Below, in pieces: positions 1 to 7,891 of a DNA stretch of 39,414 nt (positions are counted from its first letter, which is position 1; every line of letters starts with the position of its first letter). Below the pieces are notes generated by a model that was not told the origin of the DNA, ran no database searches, and saw only the letters and a program-made list of their open reading frames with translations. The stretch covers positions 1 to 39,414 of the forward strand of contig JAFAYA010000020.1 in NCBI GenBank assembly GCA_019240635.1, read 5' to 3'. The translations under genes and the position numbers were made by a program. The stretch comes from Acidisphaera sp. (GTDB taxonomy: Bacteria; Pseudomonadota; Alphaproteobacteria; Acetobacterales; Acetobacteraceae).

Positions 1-157
1 CCGGCTGCTGGTGTTCGCGATCGAGCACCACGACCTGCCGCTGCTGCAGGCCGGCATGATGGTGGTGACCGCCATCTACGCGCTCGCCAACCTGCTCGCC
101 GACCTGCTGTACGCCGTGCTGGATCCGCGCATCCGCATGGGCCGCGCCGTCGCATGA
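1..157 (+). CDS. ABC transporter permease, DppB/OppB type, C-terminal end only
   Basis: Only the last 51 codons are in the window; the gene starts upstream. The visible part has one hydrophobic segment followed by LYAVLDPRIRMG, the usual C-terminal tail of the first inner-membrane permease of dipeptide/oligopeptide/nickel ABC importers (DppB/OppB family). The stop TGA overlaps the ATG of the next permease by ATGA, so the two are translationally coupled. The gene order permease, permease, ATPase matches a Dpp-type importer. The substrate cannot be read from this fragment. Confidence 0.85.
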   Translation, partial: RLLVFAIEHHDLPLLQAGMMVVTAIYALANLLADLLYAVLDPRIRMGRAVA

Positions 158-1008
158 GCGGGCAGATCGCCGAGCGCCTGCCGCGCGCCCGCAAATGGCC
201 GCCGGTGCTGCTGATCGGCGGCGTGGTCGTGACGGCGATCGTGGTGCTGGCGCTGCTGGGTCCTGCCATCGCGCCGTACGACCCGACGGCATTCGCGGTG
301 CGCGCGCGCTTCGCTACGCCCTCCCCGGCGCACTGGTTCGGCACCGACGAGTTCGGCCGCGACGTGCTCTCCCGCGTGCTGGCCGGCGCGCGCTACTCGC
401 TGGTCATGGGGTTCGGCGCGACGGCGATCAGCTTGGCACTCGGCGTGCCGCTCGGCCTGCTCGCCGCGTTGCATCGCGGGCTGGTCGAAGAGGCGATCAT
501 GCGCGTCGTCGATCTGCTGATCTCGATCCCGCCGGTGCTGCTCGGCCTGCTGATCCTGGCGGTGACGCCGCCCAGCCTGTGGAAGACGGTTGCCGCCGTC
601 GGGCTGGTGTACATCCCGATCATGACCCGGCTGACGCGCTCAGTGGCGCTCGGGCTGCTGGAGGAGGATTTCGTGCAGGCGGCGCGGGCCCGCGGCGAAG
701 GCGCCGTCTCCATCCTGGCGCGCGAAGTGCTGCCCAACGCCTGGCCGCCGATCATCGTCGAGAGCGGCCTGCGCGTGACCTTCGCCATCCTGCTGGGCTC
801 CTCGCTCTCGTTCCTCGGCCTCGGTCCGCAGCCGCCGAGCAGCGAGTGGGGGCTGATGATCGCCGAGAGCCGGCAGTTCATCGACCAGGCGCCGTGGATC
901 GGCCTCGCTCCCGGCCTTAGCCTGTGCGTGCTGCTGATCGCCGTAAACCTGTTCGGCGAGGGACTGCGCGAGGCGCTTGATCCGCGGCTGCACGCGCGTG
1001 CCGGCTGA
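154..1008 (+). CDS. ABC transporter permease, DppC/OppC type
   Basis: Second inner-membrane permease of a peptide-type ABC importer, 284 aa, the usual DppC length. A first membrane segment lies at about residues 18-38. The family hallmark HWFGTDEFGRDVLSR is at 60-74. Further membrane segments follow near 84-106, 120-137, 145-160, 205-225 and 250-268. The cytoplasmic EAA-type coupling loop, which contacts the ATPase, is at about 173-196 (QAARARGEGAVSILAREVLPN region). ATG overlaps the upstream stop, and the gene runs into the ATPase start by about 11 bases. The C-terminus LREALDPRLH is typical of the family. The exact substrate (peptide, nickel or opine) is not deducible. Confidence 0.92.
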   Translation: MSGQIAERLPRARKWPPVLLIGGVVVTAIVVLALLGPAIAPYDPTAFAVRARFATPSPAHWFGTDEFGRDVLSRVLAGARYSLVMGFGATAISLALGVPLGLLAALHRGLVEEAIMRVVDLLISIPPVLLGLLILAVTPPSLWKTVAAVGLVYIPIMTRLTRSVALGLLEEDFVQAARARGEGAVSILAREVLPNAWPPIIVESGLRVTFAILLGSSLSFLGLGPQPPSSEWGLMIAESRQFIDQAPWIGLAPGLSLCVLLIAVNLFGEGLREALDPRLHARAG

Positions 1009-3016
1009 CGCGCGCGCGGTCCTCGCCGTCGAGGCGCTGTCGGTGCGCTACGCCACGCCGCGCGGCTGGCTGCACGCGCTCGACGACGTCTCGCTCGGGA
1101 TCGCCCGCGGCGAGGCGCTCGGCCTGGTCGGCGAGTCCGGGTCGGGCAAGTCGACGGTCGTGCTGGCGGTGCTCGGCCTGCTCGGCGCCGGCGCGCGCGT
1201 GCAGGCGCGGCGGCTGGAGTTCGCCGGCCGCGACCTGACGCGCGAGGCGGGGTCGCTGCGCGGCCGGCGCATCGGCGTGGTGTTCCAGGATCCCGCGGCT
1301 GCGCTGAACCCGGCGCTGCGCATTGGCTTGCAGGTCGCCGAGCCGTTGCTGGCGCACAGCGACTTGCCGCGATCGGAAATCTTTGCCCGCGCGACGGCGC
1401 TGCTCGCCGAGACCGGCATCCGCGATCCCGCCGAGGTGATGCGCGCCTACCCGCACCAGCTCTCCGGCGGCATGAAGCAGCGCGCGGTGATCGCCACTGC
1501 ACTCGCCGCCGATCCCGACCTGCTGTTGCTCGATGAGCCGACGACGGCGCTCGACGTCACCGTGGAGGCGCAGATCCTCGATCTGCTGGACGGGCTCCGC
1601 CGGAACCGTGGCCTGTCGATGCTGCTGGTCAGCCACAATCTCGGCATCGTCGATCGGCTGTGCGACCGGGTCAGCGTGCTCTATGCCGGCCGCACGGTGG
1701 AGACGGGGCCGGCGGCGGCGGTGCTGGCAGACCCGCAGCACCCCTATGCGCGCGGCCTGCTGGCCGCCCTGCCGCGGCCCGACCGCGTCCATTCCGGCCG
1801 CCTCGCGCCGATTCCGGGCGGGCTGCCCGACCTTGTCGCACCCGACCCCGGCTGCATTTTTCGTCCGCGCTGCGCCTTTGCGGCGGATGGCTGCGCAGCG
1901 CCGCAGATGATGGTTCCGGCCGGTCCCGGGCGGGCGGCGCGCTGCCATCGGCTGGCGGCGATCGAGGGCCTCGGCTGGCCGGTGACGGCCGCGCCGGCCC
2001 CGGTGCGGCGGGCGGCCGCCGGCGTGCTCGTCGGGGCCGAGGGGTTGCGCCGCAGCTTCGGCCGCAGCGGGCGGCTCGCGCGGCTGTTCCGGCGGCGCTC
2101 GGCGGCGGTGGTCGCGGTGGACGGCGTCTCGCTCGCGATCGCGCCGGGCGAAATCCTCGGCCTGGTGGGCGAATCCGGCTGCGGCAAGTCGACGCTGGGC
2201 CGGCTGCTGCTGCGCCTGATCCCTGCCGATGACGGGCGCATCGCCTTCGACGGAACGACCGTGCCGCCGCGCCCCGGCACCGCGTTCCGCCGACGCGCGC
2301 AGATCGTGTTCCAGAACCCCGACAGCTCCCTCAATCCGCGCAAGACCGTGCAGCAGGCGCTGCGCCGGCCGTTGGCGCGGTTCCGCCTCGCGCGGGGGAT
2401 GGCGGCGCGGCAGGAGGTCGCGCGCCTGCTCGACCGCGTGCGCCTGCCCGAAGGCTACGCGGCGCGCTATCCGCACCAGCTTTCCGGTGGCGAGAAGCAG
2501 CGGGTCGGCATCGCCCGCGCGATCGCCAGCCGCCCGGACTTCCTGGTGTGCGATGAGGCGGTCTCGGCACTCGACGTGTCGGTGCAGGCGGCGGTGCTGA
2601 ACCTGCTGTGCGACCTGCGCGACGAACTCGGCGTCGCCTACCTGTTCATCAGCCACGACATCGGCGTGATCGCGCACGTCGCCGACCGCGTGCTGGTGAT
2701 GTATCGCGGCCGGGCGGTGGAAGAAGGCCCGGTCGCCGACGTGCTGCATCCGCCCTACCATCCCTACACGGAGGCGCTGCTCTCGGCGGTGCCGGTGCTC
2801 GGCGCGCGCGGCCGGTCGGCGGCGCGGGTGCGGCTGGCCGGTGATCCCGGCGCCGGTCCGGCCGGCGCCGGCTGCTGCTTCGCCGGACGCTGTCCGCGCA
2901 AGCTCGGCCCGGTCTGCGATGTCGAGCCGCCGCCCTGGCGGTTCCCGACGCCTGGCCATCGCCTGGCCTGCCACATTCCGCTCGCCGAGCTGAACGCCGT
3001 GCCGCCGCTGCTTTGA
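998..3016 (+). CDS. Fused two-domain ABC ATPase, DppD-DppF type
   Basis: Supplies both ATPase subunits of the importer in one 672-residue chain. First nucleotide-binding domain: Walker [10 protein letters not shown] at 45-53, signature LSGGMKQR at 155-162, Walker B LLLLDE at 175-180. It is followed by the Cys-rich peptide-ABC extension (C286, C292, C299, C316). Second domain: Walker [10 protein letters not shown] at 391-399, signature LSGGEKQR at 495-502, Walker B FLVCDE at 515-520, and a second Cys-rich tail (C626, C627, C632, C640). Both domains look catalytically complete. I chose GTG at 998, which overlaps the permease stop; a TTG at 977 is possible but less likely. DppD and DppF are usually separate genes, but such fusions are known. 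Start confidence is moderate, function high. Confidence 0.9.
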   Translation: MPADARAVLAVEALSVRYATPRGWLHALDDVSLGIARGEALGLVGESGSGKSTVVLAVLGLLGAGARVQARRLEFAGRDLTREAGSLRGRRIGVVFQDPAAALNPALRIGLQVAEPLLAHSDLPRSEIFARATALLAETGIRDPAEVMRAYPHQLSGGMKQRAVIATALAADPDLLLLDEPTTALDVTVEAQILDLLDGLRRNRGLSMLLVSHNLGIVDRLCDRVSVLYAGRTVETGPAAAVLADPQHPYARGLLAALPRPDRVHSGRLAPIPGGLPDLVAPDPGCIFRPRCAFAADGCAAPQMMVPAGPGRAARCHRLAAIEGLGWPVTAAPAPVRRAAAGVLVGAEGLRRSFGRSGRLARLFRRRSAAVVAVDGVSLAIAPGEILGLVGESGCGKSTLGRLLLRLIPADDGRIAFDGTTVPPRPGTAFRRRAQIVFQNPDSSLNPRKTVQQALRRPLARFRLARGMAARQEVARLLDRVRLPEGYAARYPHQLSGGEKQRVGIARAIASRPDFLVCDEAVSALDVSVQAAVLNLLCDLRDELGVAYLFISHDIGVIAHVADRVLVMYRGRAVEEGPVADVLHPPYHPYTEALLSAVPVLGARGRSAARVRLAGDPGAGPAGAGCCFAGRCPRKLGPVCDVEPPPWRFPTPGHRLACHIPLAELNAVPPLL

Positions 3017-3032
3017 ACGAGGAGATTTTTTG

Positions 3033-4004
3033 GTGCCGAAAATCGTGCTCTCCGCCGGCCCGCTGCACGACCCTGCCGTCGCCCGTTCGCTCGCGCCGGC
3101 CGGCTTCGAGCTGGCCGTGGTCCCGCCCGCCAGCGCCGCGCTGCGCGAGGCACTCGCCGACGCCGAGTACCTGATCGGCGCCGCCGAGCCGTGGATGGAC
3201 GATGCGTTCTATCGGGGCGCGCCGCGGCTGCGGCTCATCCAGCTGGTCAGCGCCGGATATGACCGCGCGGATATCGAGGCGGCGCGGCGTGCCGGCGTGC
3301 CGATTGCCAACAACGGCGGCGCCAATGCGGTGGCGGTGGCCGAGCACACGCTGCTGCTGATGCTGGCGGTCAGCCGCCGGCTGGTCGTCCAGCACGTCAA
3401 CGTCGCCGCCGGCCGCTGGCGCGGCAACGACCCGGCGTCGCTGTCGCTCTCCGAACTCGCCGGCAAGACGCTCGGCATCGTCGGCCTCGGCACGATCGGC
3501 AAGAAGGTGGCGCGGCTGGCGCGCGCCTTCGGCATGGACGTGCTCTACTACGACACGGCGCGGCTGAGCGAGGACGCTGCGGATGCGCTCGGCGTGCGCT
3601 TCCGGCTGTTCGGCGAGGTGCTCGCGGGGTCCGATATCGTGTCGCTGCACGTGCCGCTGAACGCGGCGACGCGCGGCATGATCGGCGCGGCGGAGTTCTC
3701 GCTGATGCGCCCCGGCGCGATCCTGATAAACACCTGCCGCGGGGCGGTGGTGGACGAGGCGGCGCTGCACGATGCGCTCACCGCCGGGGCGCTGGCCGGC
3801 GCCGGGCTCGACGTGTTCGCCCAGGAGCCACCGCCGGCCGACAACAAGCTGCTCGCGCTCGACACGGTGGTGCTGACCGCGCACCTGGCGGGGCCGACGC
3901 GCGACAACCAGTACACCCGCTTCCGCAACGCTTTCGACAACATCGGGCGCGTCGCCCGCGGCGACCGGCCGCTCTGGGTCATCCCGGAGCTGCGGGAGGG
4001 CTGA
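3033..4004 (+). CDS. D-isomer-specific 2-hydroxyacid dehydrogenase
   Basis: NAD(P)-dependent oxidoreductase of the D-2-hydroxyacid dehydrogenase family, 323 aa. The nucleotide-binding loop GLGTIG is at 151-156. The catalytic set is R236 (in NTCRG), E265 and H284. The histidine motif reads AHLAG, a small change from the common PHxAG. NNGGANAVAVAEH at 93-105 is the usual substrate-side loop. GGAG at 3021-3024 sits 8 bases before GTG 3033, which favours GTG 3033 over TTG 3030. The gene follows the ABC ATPase by 16 bases and is probably in the same operon, so the importer may feed a hydroxy- or keto-acid pathway; that link is inference. The specific substrate is unknown. Confidence 0.88.
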   Translation: MPKIVLSAGPLHDPAVARSLAPAGFELAVVPPASAALREALADAEYLIGAAEPWMDDAFYRGAPRLRLIQLVSAGYDRADIEAARRAGVPIANNGGANAVAVAEHTLLLMLAVSRRLVVQHVNVAAGRWRGNDPASLSLSELAGKTLGIVGLGTIGKKVARLARAFGMDVLYYDTARLSEDAADALGVRFRLFGEVLAGSDIVSLHVPLNAATRGMIGAAEFSLMRPGAILINTCRGAVVDEAALHDALTAGALAGAGLDVFAQEPPPADNKLLALDTVVLTAHLAGPTRDNQYTRFRNAFDNIGRVARGDRPLWVIPELREG

Positions 4005-4013
4005 ACCGAGCAA

Positions 4014-4742
4014 TCAGTCCGGCAGCAAGCCGAGCCGGCGCAAGAAAATCCCGGCGGTCGGCACCAGCGCCGGGCCGAGTGCGGCGACCCGCGCCGGCAG
4101 CTCGGCGAGCGGCACGATTTCCAGCGGATCGTACTCCGCCGCGTGGCTCGCGCCCGCGCGCAGCGCCAGCACCGCCGCCGCGTCGAGCCCGATGCGCAGC
4201 GCAAAGCCGAGATCGAGCACGTGGCTGCCGGCGTGCTCGACGAGGCAGATCGGCCGCAGCGCCGTCACGCTGTCCGCCGCCAGGCCGAGCTCCTCGTGCA
4301 GCTCGGTCAGCACCTGGCCGCGCAGATCGACCGCGCCGTCCGCCGCCACCGCGCCCGCATCGACGCTGCCGGCCGGCGGCAACTGCCAGAGCCCGGCCTG
4401 ATAGACCATGCGCGGGTGCCGGCGGCCGAGCACGACCCCCTCCGGGCACAGCACCACGCCGCAGACCGCCATCGGCCGCAGCCCGAGCGCGCCGAACAGT
4501 GGCGGCCGGTCCATCTGCGCGACGATGCGCCGGAACTCCGTCAGATGCCCGACCAGCAGCCCCGGGCCGATCCGGTCGGCGCTGAACACGCGGCCGTTGA
4601 ACAGCACCCCGCCGGTGTGCGCCTGCGCCTGCCGCCAGAGCGCCTCGATCTTGGAATCGAGGGCGGCCGGCAAAGCCGGCATCGCGCGCACCACCCGCGC
4701 GCGCACATCCGGCGTGACCTCGTGGACCGTCGGGGCGGTCAC
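4014..4742 (-). CDS. Nudix-fold protein with degenerate Nudix box
   Basis: 242 aa. An N-terminal helical region (1-85) precedes a Nudix-like fold (about 90-215). The box region runs from about 125 to 154 and ends TELHEELGL, where the consensus is REUXEEXGU: the leading Arg is Thr146 and the upstream Glu is not at its usual spacing. The metal-binding Glu residues E147, E150 and E151 remain. It may therefore still hydrolyse a nucleoside-diphosphate-linked compound, but the altered box makes this uncertain. The start is a GTG 7 bases downstream of the methyltransferase stop, so the two are co-transcribed. It converges on the dehydrogenase with a 9-base gap. Confidence 0.75.
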   Translation of the reverse strand: MTAPTVHEVTPDVRARVVRAMPALPAALDSKIEALWRQAQAHTGGVLFNGRVFSADRIGPGLLVGHLTEFRRIVAQMDRPPLFGALGLRPMAVCGVVLCPEGVVLGRRHPRMVYQAGLWQLPPAGSVDAGAVAADGAVDLRGQVLTELHEELGLAADSVTALRPICLVEHAGSHVLDLGFALRIGLDAAAVLALRAGASHAAEYDPLEIVPLAELPARVAALGPALVPTAGIFLRRLGLLPD

Positions 4743-4749
4743 CGCGTGG

Positions 4750-6027
4750 TCAGCTCAGGCGGGGCTCGATCCAGCGCGCCCAGGCATTCGCGTTGCTGAC
4801 CGCCTCGGGCGCCATCTCGGTCTGCAGGGTCAGCTCGTGCGGCCCGTTGAGCAGGGGCGTGCGCTCCGACCAGGCGAGCGGCGCGCCCTGGCGCACCCGG
4901 CGGGACGCGTCCAGCAGCACCGCCCCGTCGGCCACCCGTCGGATCGCGACACGGAACAGCACGTCGTCGCAGGGCGGCCCGGCCAGCAGGATGTCGGCGG
5001 AAAAACCGCTCTGGCCGTCGCAGGTTTGGGTGAAGACCGCGCGCGCCGGCGGCCGGTTCGGCGGGTTCGGATGCAGCTGCAGGCCACGTTCGTCGAACAG
5101 GAAGAAGGCCCAGGGCGCCTGCGCGACGTTCTCCAGCCGGAGCGCGCCCACTCCGACATCGGACTGCGCGAGCGCGATGGCGCGTGGGGCGGGCGCGCCG
5201 GTGCGCGGCGAACGGCGCAGCCAGACATCCACGGCACCCTGCCGGGTGTGGGCGTACTGCGCGGGATCGAAGCAGGCCGCCACCGTGCCGCTGCAGTCCG
5301 GCACCAGCCGGTCATGCGTCTCCACCGCGAGCGCGTCGATGCCGGAAATCCAGTCCTGCGCCGGATCGGCGAACACCGCCTTCTCCGATCCCTGGATGCT
5401 GCACTTGACGGTGTCGGCGCGCTCCCAGCCCTGGATGCGCAGCATGTCGGCGACCGAATAGCAGGGAAAGGCGCCGAGGCCGCTCTCGCCGGTGGCCGCG
5501 AGGATGCTTCCCCAGTCGCCGGTGAGGTCGGTGCGCGCGAGCCGCCCGGTGCTGCGCCAGGCCGCCGCGTTCAACGTCGCGATGCCGCGGTACGGCAGCG
5601 TGTTGAGCAGCAGCAGGCGATGGTTCGCCGGCACCGGCTCGACGCAGAGGATGCGCGCGGCGGGATGGCGGCTCGCCAGGAACACCGCGGCGTAGCCGAC
5701 ATAGGCGCCGAGATCGAGGATGTGCGCCGGCGCGTGGTTCGGCGCCAAGGCGTATTTGCCCTCGGCGAACACCTGATGCAGGCTCGCCGCGTCGGTGGTG
5801 CCGCAGCGCAGAAAGAGCGGCGCGCGCAGCTCCGGCAGGTGAACGGCGAGCAGCCCGGTCCGCGCACCGGCGATGCGCTGCAGCAGGCTGAAATAGAGGC
5901 GGCGTGTGGCGTCGTCCCCCGGCGTGCCGCGCAGCGCGGCCTCCAGGCCGGCTTTCAGCCGGATCTCCCCGTCCTGCATGGGCGGCGTGTGAGGGGGTGC
6001 GGCGGGCACGGCTTGCATCGCATCCAT
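4750..6027 (-). CDS. FkbM-family methyltransferase with extra C-terminal domain
   Basis: 425 aa. An SAM-dependent methyltransferase domain lies at about 80-275: the SAM loop is ILDLGAYVG at 103-111, and VEP at 129-131 ends the second strand. The FkbM-type motif appears as VKCSIQGSE at 207-215, whereas most family members have KxDxxGxE, so the expected Asp is Ser210. Residues about 290-425 form a separate Pro- and aromatic-rich, strand-like region ending WARWIEPRLS, which I cannot assign. ATG 6027 is preceded on its strand by AAGGAAG, and the open frame continues upstream only opposite the cupin gene. Acceptors in this family are usually sugars or lipids; the target here is unknown. It is operonic with the Nudix gene and divergent from the cupin. 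Confidence 0.82.
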   Translation of the reverse strand: MDAMQAVPAAPPHTPPMQDGEIRLKAGLEAALRGTPGDDATRRLYFSLLQRIAGARTGLLAVHLPELRAPLFLRCGTTDAASLHQVFAEGKYALAPNHAPAHILDLGAYVGYAAVFLASRHPAARILCVEPVPANHRLLLLNTLPYRGIATLNAAAWRSTGRLARTDLTGDWGSILAATGESGLGAFPCYSVADMLRIQGWERADTVKCSIQGSEKAVFADPAQDWISGIDALAVETHDRLVPDCSGTVAACFDPAQYAHTRQGAVDVWLRRSPRTGAPAPRAIALAQSDVGVGALRLENVAQAPWAFFLFDERGLQLHPNPPNRPPARAVFTQTCDGQSGFSADILLAGPPCDDVLFRVAIRRVADGAVLLDASRRVRQGAPLAWSERTPLLNGPHELTLQTEMAPEAVSNANAWARWIEPRLS

Positions 6028-6105
6028 CGGCGGGCTTCCTTTGCCGCCAGTGTTCCCGAAGCCGCCGGAAATGGCGAGGGCCGGGACGTACGGGGAGAGT
6101 GCCGA

Positions 6106-6579
6106 ATGAACGAGGAGAATGCGCCGGCCTGGCGCGACGACGGCGTGCGGGTGATCAAGGGCGACCGGCTCGACAGCAACACGCCGCAGACGCCGGGGAT
6201 GCACCGGGCGGCGGCGATCAACGCGGCGCGGGTGGGGGCGCAGAAGATCTGGGCCGGCACGGTGCACATCCACCCGGACGCCAAGACCGGCGCGCACCAC
6301 CACGGCGCGCTGGAGAGCGTGATCTACGTCGTGCGCGGCCGCGCGCGCATGCGCTGGGGCGAGCACCTGGAGTACGTGGCGGAGGCCGAGCCCGGCGATT
6401 TCATCTACGTGCCGCCGTACGTTCCGCACCAGGAGATCAACGCCAGCGCCGAGGAGGTGCTGGAATGCGTGCTGGTGCGCAGCGACAACGAGGCGGTGGT
6501 GGTGAACCTCGACATCGAGCCGGTGGAGAAGCCGGAATCGGTGTACTGGGTCGATCCCATCCACCGCCATCCCGGCTAG
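6106..6579 (+). CDS. Small single-domain cupin protein
   Basis: 157 aa beta-barrel protein. Both cupin motifs are intact: motif 1 has H64, H66, E70 and G78, and motif 2 has G97, P103, H108 and N112. The His/His/Glu/His metal site is therefore complete, consistent with a metal-dependent enzyme or a small-ligand sensor. GGGGAG lies about 8 bases before the ATG. It is transcribed away from the methyltransferase/Nudix pair across a 78-base gap, and converges on the aldo/keto reductase across a repeat. Substrate not deducible. A larger open frame extends upstream, but it is antisense to the methyltransferase and is not coding. Confidence 0.85.
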   Translation: MNEENAPAWRDDGVRVIKGDRLDSNTPQTPGMHRAAAINAARVGAQKIWAGTVHIHPDAKTGAHHHGALESVIYVVRGRARMRWGEHLEYVAEAEPGDFIYVPPYVPHQEINASAEEVLECVLVRSDNEAVVVNLDIEPVEKPESVYWVDPIHRHPG

Positions 6580-6613
6580 TACCCGGAATCACAGGAGAGC
6601 CCAACGGCATTGT

Positions 6614-6730
6614 CCGTCATCGCGAGGAGCGAAGCGACGTGGCGATCCAGGGGGGCGCGATCCCAGGGCCGCTGCACATGCCGAGTGTCCCTGGATCGCC
6701 ACGCCGCCAAGAGGCGGCTCGCGATGACGG
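6614..6730. repeat. Interrupted palindromic intergenic repeat (REP-like)
   Basis: A 117-base inverted repeat with two matched arm segments. CCGTCATCGCGAG (6614-6626) pairs with 6718-6730, and CGTGGCGATCCAGG (6638-6651) pairs with 6690-6703. A short CCGCC/GGCGG hairpin lies at 6704-6717. The arm type (TCATCGCGAGGAGCGAAGCG, GGCGATCCAGG) is a familiar dispersed intergenic motif of many proteobacterial genomes. It fills most of the 196-base gap between the convergent cupin and aldo/keto reductase genes, where it could act on transcripts from both sides. No coding potential. Confidence 0.85.
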
Positions 6731-6775
6731 CCAGCCTCCGCGACTCGCGGATCAGCGACAGGAAGCATTCGCTGT

Positions 6776-7717
6776 TCAAGGGGCGCAGATGGCGTCGATC
6801 TCCTGGCGCTCCGCGTCGTCCAGGCTCCAGTCGCCGGCCCTGACGTTCGCGTCCAGTTGCTCGGGCCGGGTGGCGCCCGCGATGACGCTGGCGACCGGCG
6901 GGTGCGACAGCAGCCAGCTGAATGCCAGCTCGAGCAGCGTCCTGCCGCGCTCCGTCGCGAAGCGTTCCAGCCGCTCGACGATCGCCCAGTTGCGCTCGCT
7001 GATGTAGCGGTCGGCGAGCCGCTGGGTCTTGGTCAGGCGCGCGCCCTCGGGCATCGCGGCGTCGCGCCGGTACTTGCCGGTCAGCAGGCCGCTGGCCAGC
7101 GGGAAATACGGCAGCAGGCCGAGGCCGTACGCCTGCACGGCGGGCAGCAACTCGCGCTCCAGCCCACGCACCAGCAGGCTGTACTCGTCCTGGCAGGAGA
7201 CGAAGGCGTTCAGCCCAAGCTGGCGCGCCGTCCACTGCGCCTCCACGACCTGCCAGGCCGGCAGGTTCGAGCAGCCGACGTAGCGCACCTTGCCGGCCCT
7301 GATCAGGTCGTCGAGCGCGCGCAGCGTCTCCTCGATCGGGGTGCGCGGATCGGGCTGGTGCATCTGGTAGAGGTCGATCCAGTCGGTGCGCAGCCGGCGC
7401 AGGCTGTCCTCGACGGCTTGCATGATGTAGCGCCGCGAGGCGCCGATCTTCACGTCGACGTCGTCCATCGCCATGCCGAACTTGGTCGCCAGCACGATGC
7501 CCTTGCGCGCATCGCCGAGGATCTGGCCGAGGCACGTCTCCGACCCGCCGCGCTCGCCGTACATGTCGGCGGTGTCGAGCAGCGTGATGCCGAGATCGAG
7601 CGCCTTGTGCACCACGCGCCGGCTCGCCTCCAGGTCGATGCGGCCGCCGAAATTGTTGCAGCCCAGCCCGATCGCCGAGACGCGCAGGCCGGAGCGTCCG
7701 AGGTTGCGAAGCTGCAT
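6776..7717 (-). CDS. Aldo/keto reductase
   Basis: 313 aa NADP-dependent (beta/alpha)8-barrel oxidoreductase. The catalytic tetrad is visible: D48 (in LLDTAD), Y53 (DMYGE), K79 (ATKFG) and H120 (YQMHQPD). GCNNFGGR near the N-terminus and the late VASVIAGATRPEQL segment (cofactor-binding loop) fit the AKR family with YccK/Tas-like members. ATG 7717 has GGGAGA about 7 bases upstream on its strand. A small inserted element separates it from the upstream DUF1194 gene; before that insertion the two would have been about 21 bases apart. Substrate unknown, probably a small aldehyde or ketone. Confidence 0.92.
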   Translation of the reverse strand: MQLRNLGRSGLRVSAIGLGCNNFGGRIDLEASRRVVHKALDLGITLLDTADMYGERGGSETCLGQILGDARKGIVLATKFGMAMDDVDVKIGASRRYIMQAVEDSLRRLRTDWIDLYQMHQPDPRTPIEETLRALDDLIRAGKVRYVGCSNLPAWQVVEAQWTARQLGLNAFVSCQDEYSLLVRGLERELLPAVQAYGLGLLPYFPLASGLLTGKYRRDAAMPEGARLTKTQRLADRYISERNWAIVERLERFATERGRTLLELAFSWLLSHPPVASVIAGATRPEQLDANVRAGDWSLDDAERQEIDAICAP

Positions 7718-7738
7718 CGCGGGGTCTCCCTGTCGCGC

Positions 7739-7891
7739 CTAGTGGTCCGATCGCTGCAGTCGGTTAACCGACTGCAGCGCGAATCGGCCACAGGCAGACT
7801 CTCTGGTGGTGCGATTCACGATGCAGATGGCGCACCGGCCGATGCTCGGGCCCGCGATACGGGGAGCCATCCGCATCGATCGCACCACTAG
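7739..7891. mobile_element. Small MITE-like element with inverted ends and CTAG borders
   Basis: About 150 bases, too short to encode anything. The ends CTAGTGGTCCGATCG (7739-7753) and CGATCGCACCACTAG (7877-7891) are inverted repeats with 14 of 15 positions matching. Both borders read CTAG, which fits a TA target duplication as made by IS630/Tc1-type transposases; that family assignment is inference. Inside are a perfect 28-base palindrome (7752-7779) and a second inverted repeat (7806-7831 against 7866-7888) that makes up the right half. The right border supplies the TAG stop of the DUF1194 gene. A transposase in trans would be needed; none is in this window. Confidence 0.75.
7752..7779. repeat. 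Perfect 28-base palindrome inside the inserted element
   Basis: The left half-site is CGCTGCAGTCGGTT and the right half is its exact reverse complement, with the centre TTAA at 7764-7767. It has no spacer, so it forms a cruciform rather than a looped hairpin. It lies just inside the left terminal repeat of the 7739-7891 element. Confidence 0.9.

Noticed and set aside
917-2974. A 685-codon minus-strand open frame opposite the fused ATPase
   Set aside because: Antisense shadow with biased composition; the plus strand encodes two complete ATPase domains.
6028-6570. N-terminal extension of the methyltransferase frame opposite the cupin
   Set aside because: The cupin has both metal motifs and a ribosome site; the methyltransferase has its own ribosome site at ATG 6027.
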